The position numbers and the translations under genes were made by a program. Under the pieces are notes generated by a model. It did not search any database and was not told where the DNA came from. It was given only the letters and a program-made list of their open reading frames with translations. A DNA stretch of 64,000 bases, from assembly GCA_013146195.2 (NCBI GenBank), contig CM028378.1, positions 6,384,340 to 6,448,339 on the forward strand. Direction: 5' to 3'. The DNA is from Codonopsis lanceolata (Eukaryota > Streptophyta > Magnoliopsida > Asterales > Campanulaceae). Of the stretch, positions 34,968 through 47,222 are shown one piece after another. Positions within the stretch are counted from its first letter, which is position 1. The number at the start of each line of letters is the position of its first letter.

Positions 34968-37900
34968 ATGGCTTCCGGATCGCCAGGCCGTTTCAGCTCC
35001 GATTCCAAACGGTCCGATTTCGCATCCGAATCCAATCAAGATAACTCAAATCACGACACTTCGAACCCTGCATTTGGTCCCAATTCTCGTAAGGTGCTCT
35101 TTTCTTTTCTTTTCTTTTTCTATTTTAATGGCAACCTTTTTTCCTTTATGAACTTTGTAATTGCAATATTTTCGTTAATTTGATGAACCAGTGTTGCATT
35201 TTCTTCATTACCGTTGGAAAATATGATAATAAATGGAACATTTAATGAATCAAGTTGAAAATTTTAGCTCTACCTATGATTCTATTTTATTTTATTTTTG
35301 TTGTAATGCTTTATAATTGGTCATGAATTATCTTTTTGGTTTTCGTTTCCCTTTCGAAATCCATGAATTCAGAGGACTAAAGGCACACGGGTTTGATTTA
35401 TGGGTTTTACCTGAAATGCGTTTTTCCTGATTGGTTGGTTTTGCATGACACAAGAGCCAAGTTATCCGTGATTCATGTTTTCTATCATACGGGTTTAGAA
35501 GGATGTGGTCAGTTCTGTATGCCTAATGAAATACTAAGGTGCAAGGTAAAAGCTGAGTCCTACTTACCAAAAAAAATGAAAAAGCCGAGTCCTAGTGGGT
35601 TGTCGAAATAGAGGCAGTGTTTGATTTGGAGAAAGGGAAGGGTTAATAGGATCCTTTGCAAACCTTGAACTTGCCAAATAATGTGAAATACTTATTACTA
35701 AGTTGAAGGGAAAAAAACTGCGGTTCCCAAAGGCTTAGATCTTGCCAAGATGCTAACTCAAGCTGTCGGGGTTTTTCTTCCCTGGCTGGTCTGGTTCAGA
35801 GGAGTTTTGATAAAGTTCTGTTTGGTCGAATCCTTGTTTTAAAAAGAAATAGGTGCACAGCAACAATGACGATGGATAAGGTAGTATGGTGGTGATAGTG
35901 ATACGATGGAAACATGAAGTGAGATGATTGGGGTGGTTTTCTGTCATTTCTGACAAACAATATTTCTGAAGAAAATTTGGTATTATGTGAAAGAAGTTAA
36001 GGTTCTGGCTAGAGGGTTCTGAGGGTGTGCACGGCTTTGGCAATGAGATTAGCTGAGGTTAAGAGTTTTTGTGGTTAATTTTATGAACCCCAGTTGCATT
36101 ATATTGATTACTCTTGGAAATTGGGATATGAAATGGAAGGTTTGATGAAGCAAGCTGAAGAATTTTAGCTTTAAATATATATATTTTGGTTACCTTTGGT
36201 GTAATACTTTGTAATTAGTCATGAATTGTCCTTTGGATTTTCCTTTCCCTCGCAGAATCTATGAACCCTGTAAACTGTCATGTTCAGTTTGGTTATAGGA
36301 AAGTTCAAGGGAAAGGAAAATGGTAAGGGGTACGAAGAAAAAGATAGAAGCATTATTGTGAAGACAGATGTACCAATGCGTGCGTCTAGAAAACTCATTA
36401 TTAAGCATAATGATAAATTTAAGTGTGCTACATTCCCGAAAAGCTTGAACTTGTATATGTTTCTTAAGAGTAGAGTTGAAGTGAGTTTATGGATACAAAT
36501 CATAGTAGTCTGACAAACTGTAGATCGCATCATATTGTGGCAGTACTTGCACCTCATTTTGTAACTTTAGCACTACTCTTTTCATAATTCTTTTTCATTT
36601 TCTTTCTCCCCTTTTATTCCTTTTGTCTTCCTAGAACTAAATGCACAAGGGTCTGAAAATTGAGTGTGACTATAGTGTGTTTCCTGATTGGTTGTTTTTG
36701 TTTGTGGTAAGAGCTTAAGTGATGAGCAATTTATGTTTAAGAGCTTTAGGCATGAGCAATTTATGTTTTTGAAAATATGGTTTTCAAAAGGATATGGTTG
36801 CTTCATCCTCACCATATGCCTAGTCATATACTAAGTTGTGCAAGGAATTGTGATAGCTTCACCCTTTTGTTTCCTAGCAGAAAGCAAGAAAATTAGAGTA
36901 GCAACTAAACGAATGGTCATGTGTACTTGTGGGCTGTGGCAAATAAAGGCCAAGTGCTCAATTTGGGGGAAGGCTTTGTTACCAGGATCCTTCATTTTTG
37001 TCAATGTACCCATTTTGACAGCACACGACATGACATGGGTGTGAGTGTAGGTGTTGGTACAGCTGTTTTATACTAAATTAGGGAAAAATCTTAAAATTTT
37101 GGTGGATCTGACACCTGGATCCACTCTCATATCCAATCATTGTAGCTGAGTTGTCTGCGTATAGGTATCATAAGGGAAAGGGAAGGGTTCAAAGTCTGAT
37201 CCTTTGCGACCATAGAAGTATCCAAATATTTGCAATACTAAGCTCTACTTCAAAGTGAAATAGACCTGCTGTTCCGAAGGTCTAGATGTTACCAAGATGC
37301 TAAAGCAAGTTTTCTTCTTCCCTGAGAGCTTGTGGTTAAGTCTATAGTGGCCAAATTTCTTGTTCTGAAAACCCGCAATTGCATAAGTAAGATGATGTAT
37401 ATGATAGTGTGACAGTGATGGTGATACGTGGCATTGATGAGGCGAGAGGATCAGAGGACAGTGAGTGGTGGACCTGGTGGTGGTTTTCTTGCAAACAAGG
37501 ACTGATTCTTGAAGGAAGTTTGCCATTATGTGAACTGTGATGGCACAAGAAGCTAGGGTCTGGCTAGAGGGTTCTAAAGGAGATGTCTTGAAGCACGTCT
37601 GGGGTGGCCTTATGGTTTGGCCATGACATTAGCTGACAAGTGTTTTTCACGAGGCTGTTTGGATGGGAACATCTGAAGAAGAGGGCAGATTGGTGAACTA
37701 TTGCAGCCTGGGAACTTGTAACGATTCTAATTTAGCAGTTGTGATTAATTGTTTGAGGAGATTATGAACAGTGATTATAAACAGTAATGAGGCATCACAA
37801 TTGACTTATATTCAGTGTGGAAAAAGTGGTACTAGAAGCAAGAGCATAATGCAATTGACAAGATCAGCTGTATGAACCTTTGCTTTGATATTGTTTGAGG

Positions 37901-40900
37901 CAGTACCTATTGGATAGAGAAAGATAGAACAGTTATGGAGGTTGGAAGAGAAATCAAGCACCCTTATGCATTACAAGAGAACTCAATTCAATATAATCTT
38001 CAATCTGTATAAGCTATAACTATGGGGATCATGAAGTCCAATGTGAATCAACAAGGACTGCCTTGCAAGTTGCAAGGCTAATTACTCCTTGATGACTGAT
38101 AGGGAATTGGCACTATCCCAATGAGCCCTTGTCGTGAGGAAAACTATTATTCTCTCCATCCTAAAATAAGTGTCCCCTATTGACTTCAGAAGGGTTTTAA
38201 GAAAACATTCAACTTTAAATGCTTTTACTTAAATACCCTTATGGTTTGTTTTAGTGGTGTCAAATTGTTGGAACCCCGTTGTCTTTTCTATCTCACACAT
38301 ACAAAGGGTACTTAAGACAATTGACTTTGAAATAATTTCATAAAAGGGAAATGCGACACTTATTTTGGGACGTCCTAGAAAGGAATAGGGGGACATTTAC
38401 TTTGGGATAAGAAGCCCTCTTATGTAGGCTATAACGTGTTTGGTCCTCTAGAGATGTTAATTACATTATAATCTAGCCAAAAGGAAATAGATTAATAATA
38501 ATGTCTGTTCACTATTAAATACTATTAACTGGGCCCATCTTGTGCCCGTGCATCCTGCATGTATGTACTTGTGGCTTCAACATTCCTTTTCCCGTCTCCA
38601 ATTTCATATTTCCATGTTGGTTCTGGATACCTTTTCACAAATTACATGATATACTGTTTTTTTTTTTTTTTTCCTTTTGGCTTCAAGTTCTGATTCATGG
38701 TGATTAAAATTGTTAATTCGGTAGGGTGAAAATGGTCTATTTTCCTCTTTATAACAACAGTTTGGTGCTACGAGGAGCAGGCCTTAGTTCCCTACCATCA
38801 TTTGATATTGACATTCTTTTTTCATGTTACTTTCTAATTACATTCTTGTTGATATGATCTGTTGCTTGAGCAATCTCTCTCTCTCTCTCTCTCTTAGCGT
38901 CTACCAAACTTATTTAAATTTGTTCTGAACTTTCTATTATTGGGTTTGCAGTTCTCCTGGGCAAATATTTCGAGGAATCTACTATTGGCCTATCAAAGCT
39001 TTGGTGTCGTATATGGAGACTTGAGCACTTCACCTCTATATGTCTATAAAAGTACATTTGTTGGCAAACTTCAGCATCATCAAAATCCAGAAGTGATATT
39101 TGGTGCATTTTCATTGATATTTTGGACCCTAACTTTAATTCCTTTGCTCAAATACACGTTCATCTTGTTGAGTGCCGATGATAATGGTGAAGGTGGGCTC
39201 CATGAGACTCTCAGTAATAAGATACTTAGTTGATGAGTCTGACATCTTACCATATTGACCATTAATTCTTGTCAGGTGGGACATTTGCTCTTTACTCGCT
39301 ACTCTGTAGGCATGCAAAGTTCAGTTTACTTCCCAATCAGCAAGCTGCTGATGAGGAGTTGTCTTCTTACAAATATGGGCACTTGGGGCAGCCTCCGGCC
39401 TCTTTGCCATTAAAAAGATTTCTCGAGAAGCATAAAAAGTCACGCACAGCACTACTTATTGTTGTGTTATTGGGGGCTTGCATGGTTATAGGTGATGGTG
39501 TGATGTCTCCTGCAATTTCAGGTTACAACTTTGCACCTGCATTGTATAAGTGGGCTTATGGATTTATCACGTCTATTAAATTTATCTTTTTTTTTTTTGA
39601 TTCTCTAAATCTAACCAAAACCCCCCAAAGACCCCCCCCCCCAAACGGCAGGGGGAGTGAGCTCTCTAACCAGTAGAGCAAACACTGAATCTCTATTAAA
39701 TTTATCTTTATTGACCATTTCACTAGTGGCAATGCCAGGAATATTTTGTAGGGGTGTAAACTTTTTTATTTTCTAGACAAAGTTTTATATTGTTCTAAAG
39801 GTGAAGAGGATTATTTCTCTATTATAAGTAAAACAGGTATGCTTTTATTTGAAGCAAAATACATGCACGTTTAGGGATTATGTAAACCAAAAGAATTTAT
39901 ATTTATTTAAGCATGAATAACTGTTATTCGATAATGATTGTAATTAGGGGAGTTTTCCTAAAAAATGTAAATCATTTTTCAGATGGAGCCCAAAGTATCC
40001 ATAAATTATAGAAATCATATCCATTTACAGAAGTTTTGAAGCTTTGTAGTACTAAAAGAACAAGTTCTTTAAACTTTAAGGTGGTCAATTGTGCCCCCCT
40101 TACAGTCGTCCATTTGGCTTTGCCACTGCATCTCGGTTCTCTTGGTTGAATTTGAGTTTGCAAGTGTATGTCTTGAAATGGCACTTCATAGTTTAGATAT
40201 GTTTTCTACTGGTACTTCTTTTGTACCCGTGCCTTATTATATATTGCTGCTATAGTGTGTACTATTTATTATCTTTTGTGTTTCAAAGGGGTACGTGCTG
40301 ATCGTATACTATCTTTTTTATTGCAGTTTTATCAGCAGTATCAGGGCTTCAAGTCTCTGAACACATACTAACTGATGGTAACTAGCGCTGAAGTTTCACG
40401 TTGTCTCTGGTTCAGCTCTTTTACTTGGCGGAATTGAATTAAGATTCCTTTATATTTCTTTTTTCTCTTCAGTTTATTGATGGTAACTTTTGGCTGTAGG
40501 TCGAGTGTTGTTGTTGGCATCTGTCATATTGGTTGGCCTGTTCGCACTGCAGCATGGTGGCACTCACAGGGTTGCTTTTATCTTTGCACCAATTGTTGTT
40601 ATATGGTTGGTTTCAATTTTTTCTATCGGTGTATACAATACCATATATTGGAATCCAAGGATTTTCTATGCAATTTCTCCTCATTACATCATCAAGTTTT
40701 TCAGAGAGACCGGTAAAGATGGCTGGATTTCACTTGGAGGAGTTCTTCTCTGCATAACAGGTACATGGAATCTGCTGAGTGATGGGCGTGATTATGTTTT
40801 ATTTTATGATTTCCGAGAAAAAGGAGTTTTATTGTTTTATTTTTGGGCTGGAGGTTCTATCAGACTATCACCTTTACTTGAATTTCACAAAGACATTTAT

Positions 40901-42852
40901 GTCGTGCTGTACTAATTGTTGAAATGTTCCTACCCAGGCTCTGAAGCCATGTTCGCCGACCTTGGCCATTTTACTGCCTGCTCGATAAGGGTAATTCTAA
41001 TTATTTATGGCCCAACTTCCGAGAGCAAGTATAGGTTTCACTAAGAAATTGCTAGTAAAAAGTATCTGTTGGAGAAATTGTCCCATTGTTGCAAAGAATT
41101 AATCAGCTGTGGATAATAATCCAAGTCATTTTTATCTCTGCAGCTTGCGTTCGCACTTGTTGTATACCCATGTTTGGTAGTACAATACATGGGTCAGGCT
41201 GCTTTTTTGTCTAAAAACATTTCGGCCATTCCAAACAGTTTCTATCGATCCATACCTGGTCAGTTAATTTTGAGCTAGATTAAAATAGGGCAGACTTTCT
41301 TCTTGAACTGAAATTCGATCGAAACCAGTATCTGAGCCTTGTTAATCTTGCAGAAAGCGTATATTGGCCTGTCTTTGTTATTGCCACCCTAGCAGCAATT
41401 GTTGGAAGTCAATCTATCATTACGGCGACGTTCTCCATTGTCAAGCAATGCCATGCCCTCGGTTGCTTTCCACGGGTGAAGATTGTCCACACATCAAAAC
41501 ATATGAATGGTCAGATCTATATACCAGAAATTAATTGGATTCTCATGATTCTTACTCTTGCTATAACTATTGGGTTACAGGATACAACTCCAGTTGGAAA
41601 TGCATATGGCAAGTCACCTCTCTGTCTCTGTCTGTCTGTCTGTCTATCTTTTTCTCACTCACACTCTCTCTCTCTCTCTCTCTCACACACGCACACTGTT
41701 TATTTTATTTGATAGATAAAGTGTTATGTTGGAACATTTTCATTGTTTGGCTGTTTGTTGGCAGGCCTTGCATGCATGTCAGTAATATTCATCACGACTT
41801 TCCTCATGGTACTTGTTATAACATTCGTCTGGCAGAGAAGTATTCTTCTAGCTGCAGGATTCCTTCTCTTTTTCTGGTTCATCGAGAGTGCGTATCTATC
41901 AGCTGCATTTATGAAAGTCCCTCAGGGAGGATGGGTCTCTCTTTTGCTCTCTTTTGTCTTTCTGTTCCTAATGTCCGTGTGGCATTACGGAACTCGCAAG
42001 AAGTACAACTATGACCTCCACAATAAGGTTTCATTGAAATGGATTCTTGGCCTGGGTCCCAGCCTTGGTATCGTCCGTGTGCCAGGAATAGGCCTGGTAT
42101 ACTCCGAATTGGCTACAGGGGTTCCAGCAATCTTCTCTCACTTTGTCACGAACTTACCTGCTTTTCATGATGTACTAGTGTTTGTTTGTGTAAAATCTGT
42201 ACCGGTACCCTTTGTCTCACCAGAAGAACGTTTTCTAGTCGGCCGTATCTGCCCTAGACCTTATCGTATGTACCGCTGCATCGTGAGGTATGGCTACAAG
42301 GATATCCATCGAGATGACGGGGACTTCGAGAATCAACTGATCCGAAATATAGCAGAGTTTATTCAAATGGAAGCAGTACAACCTCAATTATCAAGTTCTG
42401 AGAATTCCCCATTTGATGGTAGGATGGCAGTTATAAGCACAAGAACAGTCGAATCCACCTCCACCTTGATTGTGTCAGAGCAACTGGACTCTATTTCGAG
42501 TAATTCCATACGGAGTAGCAAATCTATGACTCTACAGAGTTTACGATCTGCATATGATGATGAGAACCCACAGGTGAGGAGGCGTCGGGTCAAGTTTCAG
42601 CTGTTACCGAACCCTGGAATGGATCCGTCTGTAACGGAAGAGCTTTTGCACTTGTTACAGGCCAAAGAAGCAGGGGTGGCCTATATACTTGGGTATTCTT
42701 ACGTGAAAGCTAGGAGATCGTCGTCTTTTTGGAAAAAGCTTGTCATTGATATTTGCTATTCGTTTCTGCGCAAGAATTGCAGGGGGCCTGGTGTTGCACT
42801 CAACATTCCTCACATCAGCCTCATTGAAGTCGGTATGATATACTATGTCTAG
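34968..42852 (+). CDS. KUP/HAK/KT potassium transporter
   Basis: Nine exons: 34968-35093, 38952-39192, 39276-39521, 40327-40377, 40500-40760, 40938-40990, 41144-41258, 41354-41608 and 41765-42852 (TAG). They total 2436 bp (811 residues), normal for this family. Signature segments are AYQSFGVVYGDLSTSPLYV (first membrane helix), ADDNGEGGTFALYSLLCRH, GDGVMSPAISVLSAVSG, FADLGHF, GQIYIPEINW, a large C-terminal cytosolic domain with VPGIGLVYSELATGVPA and FVTNLPAFH, and the ending EVGMIYYV. These proteins are proton-coupled or channel-like K+ carriers in plasma or vacuolar membranes. The C-terminal GRICPRPYR-RCIVRYGYKDIH region resembles the KUP6/KUP8 group. Exon 1 must end at the AAG|GTGCTC donor to keep frame. 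Intron 8 uses a GC donor (GGCAAGT), and intron 1 is 3.86 kb with an internal duplication. Confidence 0.93.
35180..37640. repeat. Degenerate tandem segmental duplication in KUP intron 1
   Basis: 35181-35385 resembles 36083-36270 (shared GAAAATTTTAGCT-, GTCATGAATT-type phrases). 35400-35470 resembles 36640-36715 (TTCCTGATTGGTTG). 35630-36063 resembles 37171-37640 (CCAAGATGCTAA, GTCTGGCTAGAGGGTTCT). The same order in both copies implies one ancient tandem duplication of about 0.9-1.5 kb with later indels. Confidence 0.7.
38150..38411. mobile_element. Stowaway-like MITE in KUP intron 1
   Basis: The left end TCTCTCCATCCTAAAATAAG is mirrored around 38354-38411 (CTTATTTTGGGACG and TTACTTTGGGATAAG). 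The exact right end is uncertain because two partial inverse copies occur there. Confidence 0.6.
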
Positions 42853-43934
42853 AATCTGTGTTGTCCATCAACCCATGTTATGTTTTTTTTCAGAATCGGT
42901 GATTCGAATTTTTAAGTGTATATACAGATATCAGTTTTGATGGCTTTTGGCTTTGACATCAAGATTCAAGAATAGGTGGCTATGCTAGTCTTGTCTAATA
43001 CATATGCTTCCACTTTACTGAAGGAAAGAATGGAAGTTTGGATTTTGGAGTTAGAATTGGATGGATGGAACCCTAAAAGGTTGTAGTCAAGTATGGAATT
43101 TGATACATTGCTCATTGCTTTACAATTGAATATCTAAGCTCAGCATTGGCCCTCTCATGTTGTAGGGTTCACACACATATTTTGTCTTGCCTATATAGCA
43201 CATACTATGCTTTAGGCCTAGCATTGGGTGGGTTGTGACGGGTAATAAGTCGAAACGGGTTGGAATTCATTAGAACTCGAACATCGAACGAGTTTGGTTG
43301 GATCGGGTTGCATTATGAGTTATGACAGGTAACGGGTTTAAAACCGACCGACCCATCTTAACCTGTATTTTTCCTAAAAATTACATACGTTTGTAACATA
43401 AAAATATTGGGTCAAAAATGGGTAATGGGTCGAATGAGTGTCTCACTTTGTTGGTACAAAAGAAGATGCTCGTTTCATGAAGGAAGTAGTATTAATTTTC
43501 TTCTTGATTGGTATGTTTGTGATCATGAATTAATATGTTTACGTTTTCTTGAAATTTCTTATCAAACGAAGTATTTTAAAGTGATCAATGGTTGAGATGA
43601 AAATGAATTAATATGTATATTTTTTATACAGACAGTATATCAATATATTATTATTTTTTTCTTATTTCTTTCCCCACAATAACATGGAGGCATATTCGAG
43701 AAAAATGCTAGAATAATTAATTTAATCCCAATTCCTTAATATGACTCAGTGAAATTCCGTTTTCAAAAAACATTTAAAAAGTTAAATACTTTAGGCATAT
43801 GAAGTTGCAGCCAATTTTAGTACACACTTACTTATTTTTAAGATGTTTGACTTTAATAGTTCAATTTCAAAACTTATATTTACAATCTCCTAACATTTTA
43901 ATTTTATCCTTCACATTTGATATCAACTTACCTC

Positions 43935-44333
43935 ATCTGTTTCGGGCAAATAGTTTTCATTTGAAAGTCAATTTTTTTTTAAAGAAAATGATATTTTTAG
44001 TAGTTCATTAGTAATAAAATGATATTTTTATGTCTTAATTTTTTAAAATGTACACTTTAAGTGAAATATCCCAAAATGAAATAGTGGAGTTTTTGCCAAG
44101 AACCGAGGAAGTATTAATTATGCTAAAGTTTTATTGTAACTACAACCAACTTCAGTTTCGGACAAAGAGTCTACTATTCTATTTTGAGATGTTTCACTTA
44201 AAGAGTCAACTTTAAAAATTTAAGGCATAAAAGTATCAATTTATTATTAATGAGCTACTTAAAATATCTTCTTTTTTTAAGTTTGACTTTCAAACGTGGA
44301 CTTTTTGCCCGGAATGGATATTAGACTTTTCAA
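43935..44333. mobile_element. Fold-back (hairpin) element
   Basis: Arms 43935-44111 and 44155-44333 are inverted copies separated by about 43 bp. Shared phrases include TTTGAAAGTCAA, TTTTAAGTGAAA-type and GTTTCGGGCAAA. The transcript would fold into a long hairpin. No coding content. Confidence 0.72.
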
Positions 44334-44861
44334 TGTTTACTTGCTAAAATATAATCTGAATATTAAGAGTATATATATATAATTAAAATAACATACAACT
44401 TATCTTCCTTAATTTTTAAAATTGAGTTAAAAAATATTTTAAGGGATCGTTTGGTAGAAAAGTTGGATAAGATAAATTAATAATAAAAATATAGATTATT
44501 TTATCCATCATTATTTTAATTGAATGACCCTAAATGCCACACAAAAAACACTAAATACCATATTCATTAAATAGTTTAATTACTAATAAATCCTTTTATA
44601 AAAAGGAGTTATAATTAACCCTAAACTCTAATTACTAATTAATCCTTATCCTTGTATATAAAGGAGTTCAATTAATCCTCCTATAAATATATGTCAAATC
44701 CTCCTTCACAATTAACTATAAACCATAAACTTGTTCCTTTCCAACAATTTATTTAATGAATTCCGATCCGAATAACAACGTTTATGATTATTCTTCGAAT
44801 TCTTCTTTTACGGTAAGTTGTTACCTACATTGTATTCAAAAAAAAAAAAAAAAAAAAAAAA

Positions 44862-44900
<39 letters not shown>

Positions 44901-44984
44901 ATATTAAAAACTATGTTCAAAGAAGAAGAAAAAAAACAAGAAACTATAAGGACAGTTGCGTTTTGTCAGACCTGACAATTTTTT

Positions 44985-45290
44985 TAGGCTAGCGATTTTT
45001 AAATTTTTTTTAAACAACATGGCGATTTTTTTTCATATTTTTTAAAAAAACATGGCGTTTTTTGTCAATTTTTTTTAAAAAAAGTGGCGACTTTTTTTAA
45101 TTTTTTTAAAAAACACATGGCGACTTTTGTATTTTTTTTAAAAAAAGTGACGATTTTTTTTCTTTTTTTGCAAAATAAACTGGCGATTTTTTTCCATTTT
45201 TTTTTAAAAAAAAGTGGCGATTTTTTTTCCATTTTTGCAAAATAAACTGGCGATTTTTTTTCCATTTTTTTTAAAAAACTGGTGATTGAG
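44985..45290. repeat. AT-rich minisatellite with GGCGA-T(n)-A(n) units
   Basis: About nine units of 30-40 bp, each a TGGCGA box followed by a T-run and an A-run (for example 45113, 45181, 45216 and 45249). Each unit can fold on itself. The reverse strand gives a Lys/Phe-rich ORF that is only a product of the repeat. Confidence 0.85.
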
Positions 45291-45345
45291 AAACTATTTT
45301 CTTACTTTGAACCTCTCGCTACCCTATCTGGTCTCTTAACATTTG

Positions 45346-45540
45346 AAAGAATTCCAAGGAACTGCTTGAAGAAACATGGGAATTTTGTATGCCATCAAAA
45401 ACTAGTTTCCCTGCATCCCATTTGGAGAGCCCATTTTCCAAAAGTCAGAAAATTTGAGGAATCCTAGTGGTGGTTGCGATAACAAAGCTCTCATTATCAT
45501 CTTAACTTGCATATATGATAAATCAGGGATAACATTAGAA
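45346..45540 (+). repeat. Left arm of near-identical inverted repeat
   Basis: The segment from AAGGAACTGCTTGAAGAAAC to TGATAAATCAGGGATAACAT is repeated in inverse orientation at 47033-47222 with only a few differences. Confidence 0.85.
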
Positions 45541-46050
45541 TATCTTGGGAGATATAAGCATATTTTCAGAAAATGGATTCTCGAACTGTTAGCGAAAGTG
45601 AGCATAAAGGGACCGTAGGAATGTGGGCGACAGAGGATTTACTTTGGCCAACAATAGTAGTTAACATAAGAAGCAACGGATGTCCGTCATTTTCCATAAG
45701 TATCAAACTTCAATAATCCATAAGTGTATGAGTACCTTAATTGTGCCAGTGAAGCTCTTCGACTGAACTTTCACTCAAACTGGTGATACGCATTACTATC
45801 TATTATCTGATATCAGCTTTAATTTTGTCGCTTAATACTCAAATTTAAGGTCTGTTATGATCTCATCAATAAAACACACAATATTAAGAAGACAACAGAG
45901 AAGTATTAGAATTTTGAATGCAACTTTAATTTAGAATCGACAGTCATGGAATAGCAAGAATTCGAATGTGAAGGGCAAGTCAGGATAACGAGATATGGCA
46001 CAGTTTCCTCATGAGCAAGTGTGGTTGCATCAGTTTGTGGTCTGGGCCCT

Positions 46051-46136
46051 ATGAAACTAAGGTGTGATAATCAGGCTGCTTCAAATAGCATCAAACCCAT
46101 TTTTCATAAGAGAATCAAGCCTATTGAAGTAAATAT
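46051..46136 (+). pseudogene. Copia RNase H fragment
   Basis: The translation reads MKLRCDNQAASNSI then KPIFHKRIKPIEVN, a degraded version of the Copia RNase H block that normally has CDNQAA, NPVFHERTKHIEVDCH. It is cut by the hAT element starting at 46140. Confidence 0.8.
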
Positions 46137-46139
46137 ACT

Positions 46140-46203
46140 CAGGGCCGTTCCTGGGCATAGTCCAAAAGGGCGACCGCCTAGGGCCCAAAAATATTAGGGG
46201 CCC

Positions 46204-46257
<54 letters not shown>

Positions 46258-47001
46258 CTCATTCCGTCCCTAAATTATCGTCCTAGTGGACTTGGTGTAC
46301 GGTTTAAGAAAACATATTTGACTGGATTATTAATATTAGTTGGATGTGTAGTTTACTTTAAAGTTCATATGTATGTGGCCAATAATTAAAGTGTGATGAA
46401 AAAGTAAGGGTGAAGTGGTAAACATGTTATCCTAAAAAAGAATGTTTCAAATAAGACAATTATTTTGAGACGGACGAAAAAAGAAAAGAAGACAATAATT
46501 TGGGGATGGAGGGAGTAAAAGGGATGGAAAATTGCCAATTGGAAATGTCTTAGTTGTGAAGACGATAGGATGTGACAGCCGGCAAACGATTAGACGAAAG
46601 GGCACTTAGGGCGGACAGTCGGACAGAAGGATGGAACGAACAACGGCAAACAGCAAACCCTTGACCTCGAGATTCCCAATCTCTTCAGTCTCCCCTATGC
46701 TATGGCCACCATATTTTCCATTCCACATTCAGTTCGACTTTCGACAGTTTCTCTTCCCGCAATTCAATTGACGAAAACTTTGTTAGTAGACGAGAGTTTT
46801 GAACTGAAATTTGATGTTTTTATAGAGATTTGTAAAATGAAAACTCAATATATTTTGTTTAATGCATTAAGAAGTTTCTTTGGAAATTAAAAGTTGCATT
46901 AGTTATTGGTATTCACAACTACACAATTGTGTGTTATCGATTCGTTGGGCCCTTTATTTGTTATTTTGCCCCGGGCCTTTGAAATGTCAGGAACGGTCCT
47001 G
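46140..47001. mobile_element. Non-autonomous hAT transposon, 862 bp
   Basis: Terminal inverted repeats CAGGGCCGTTCCTG (46140-46153) and CAGGAACGGTCCTG (46988-47001) match at 13 of 14 positions. A perfect 8-bp target duplication AATATACT lies at 46132-46139 and 47002-47009. CAGGG-type ends and an 8-bp duplication define hAT elements. There is no transposase. Inside are a (TA)n run (46208-46254) and a Stowaway-like MITE. Confidence 0.93.
46258..46515. mobile_element. Stowaway-like MITE nested in hAT element
   Basis: The left end CTCATTCCGTCCCTAAATTA and right end TAATTTGGGGATGGAGGGAG are inverse copies, with TA at each border (46256-46257 and 46516-46517). It is 258 bp, close in length and TIR sequence to the MITE at 3521. 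Confidence 0.82.
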
Positions 47002-47032
47002 AATATACTGAGCCTAACCATATTGAAGTTTC

Positions 47033-47222
47033 GGAATGTTATCCTTGATTTATCATATATGCAAGTTAAGATGATAATGAGAGCTTTGTTATCGCAACCA
47101 CCACTAGGATTCCTCAAATTTTCTGACTTTTGGAAAATGGGCTCTCCAGAAGGGATGCAGGGAAACTAGTTTTTGATGGCATATGAAATTCCCATGTTTC
47201 TTCAAGCAGTTCCTTTATCGGG
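47033..47222 (-). repeat. Right arm of near-identical inverted repeat
   Basis: Inverse partner of 45346-45540. The pair brackets the Copia RNase H remnant and the hAT insertion. Confidence 0.85.

Larger units (their letters stand above)
42853..45345. other. Intergenic DNA downstream of KUP
   Basis: KUP 3' UTR, then AT-rich spacer. 43215-43435 has GGGTT/CGGGT-rich repetitive sequence of a kind often seen near plant retroelements. A fold-back element, poly(A)/(TA)n tract (44839-44897) and an AT-rich minisatellite follow. No gene is seen. Confidence 0.55.

Noticed and set aside
45065..45265. Lys/Phe-rich minus-strand ORF
   Set aside because: Artefact of the GGCGA-T-run-A-run minisatellite.
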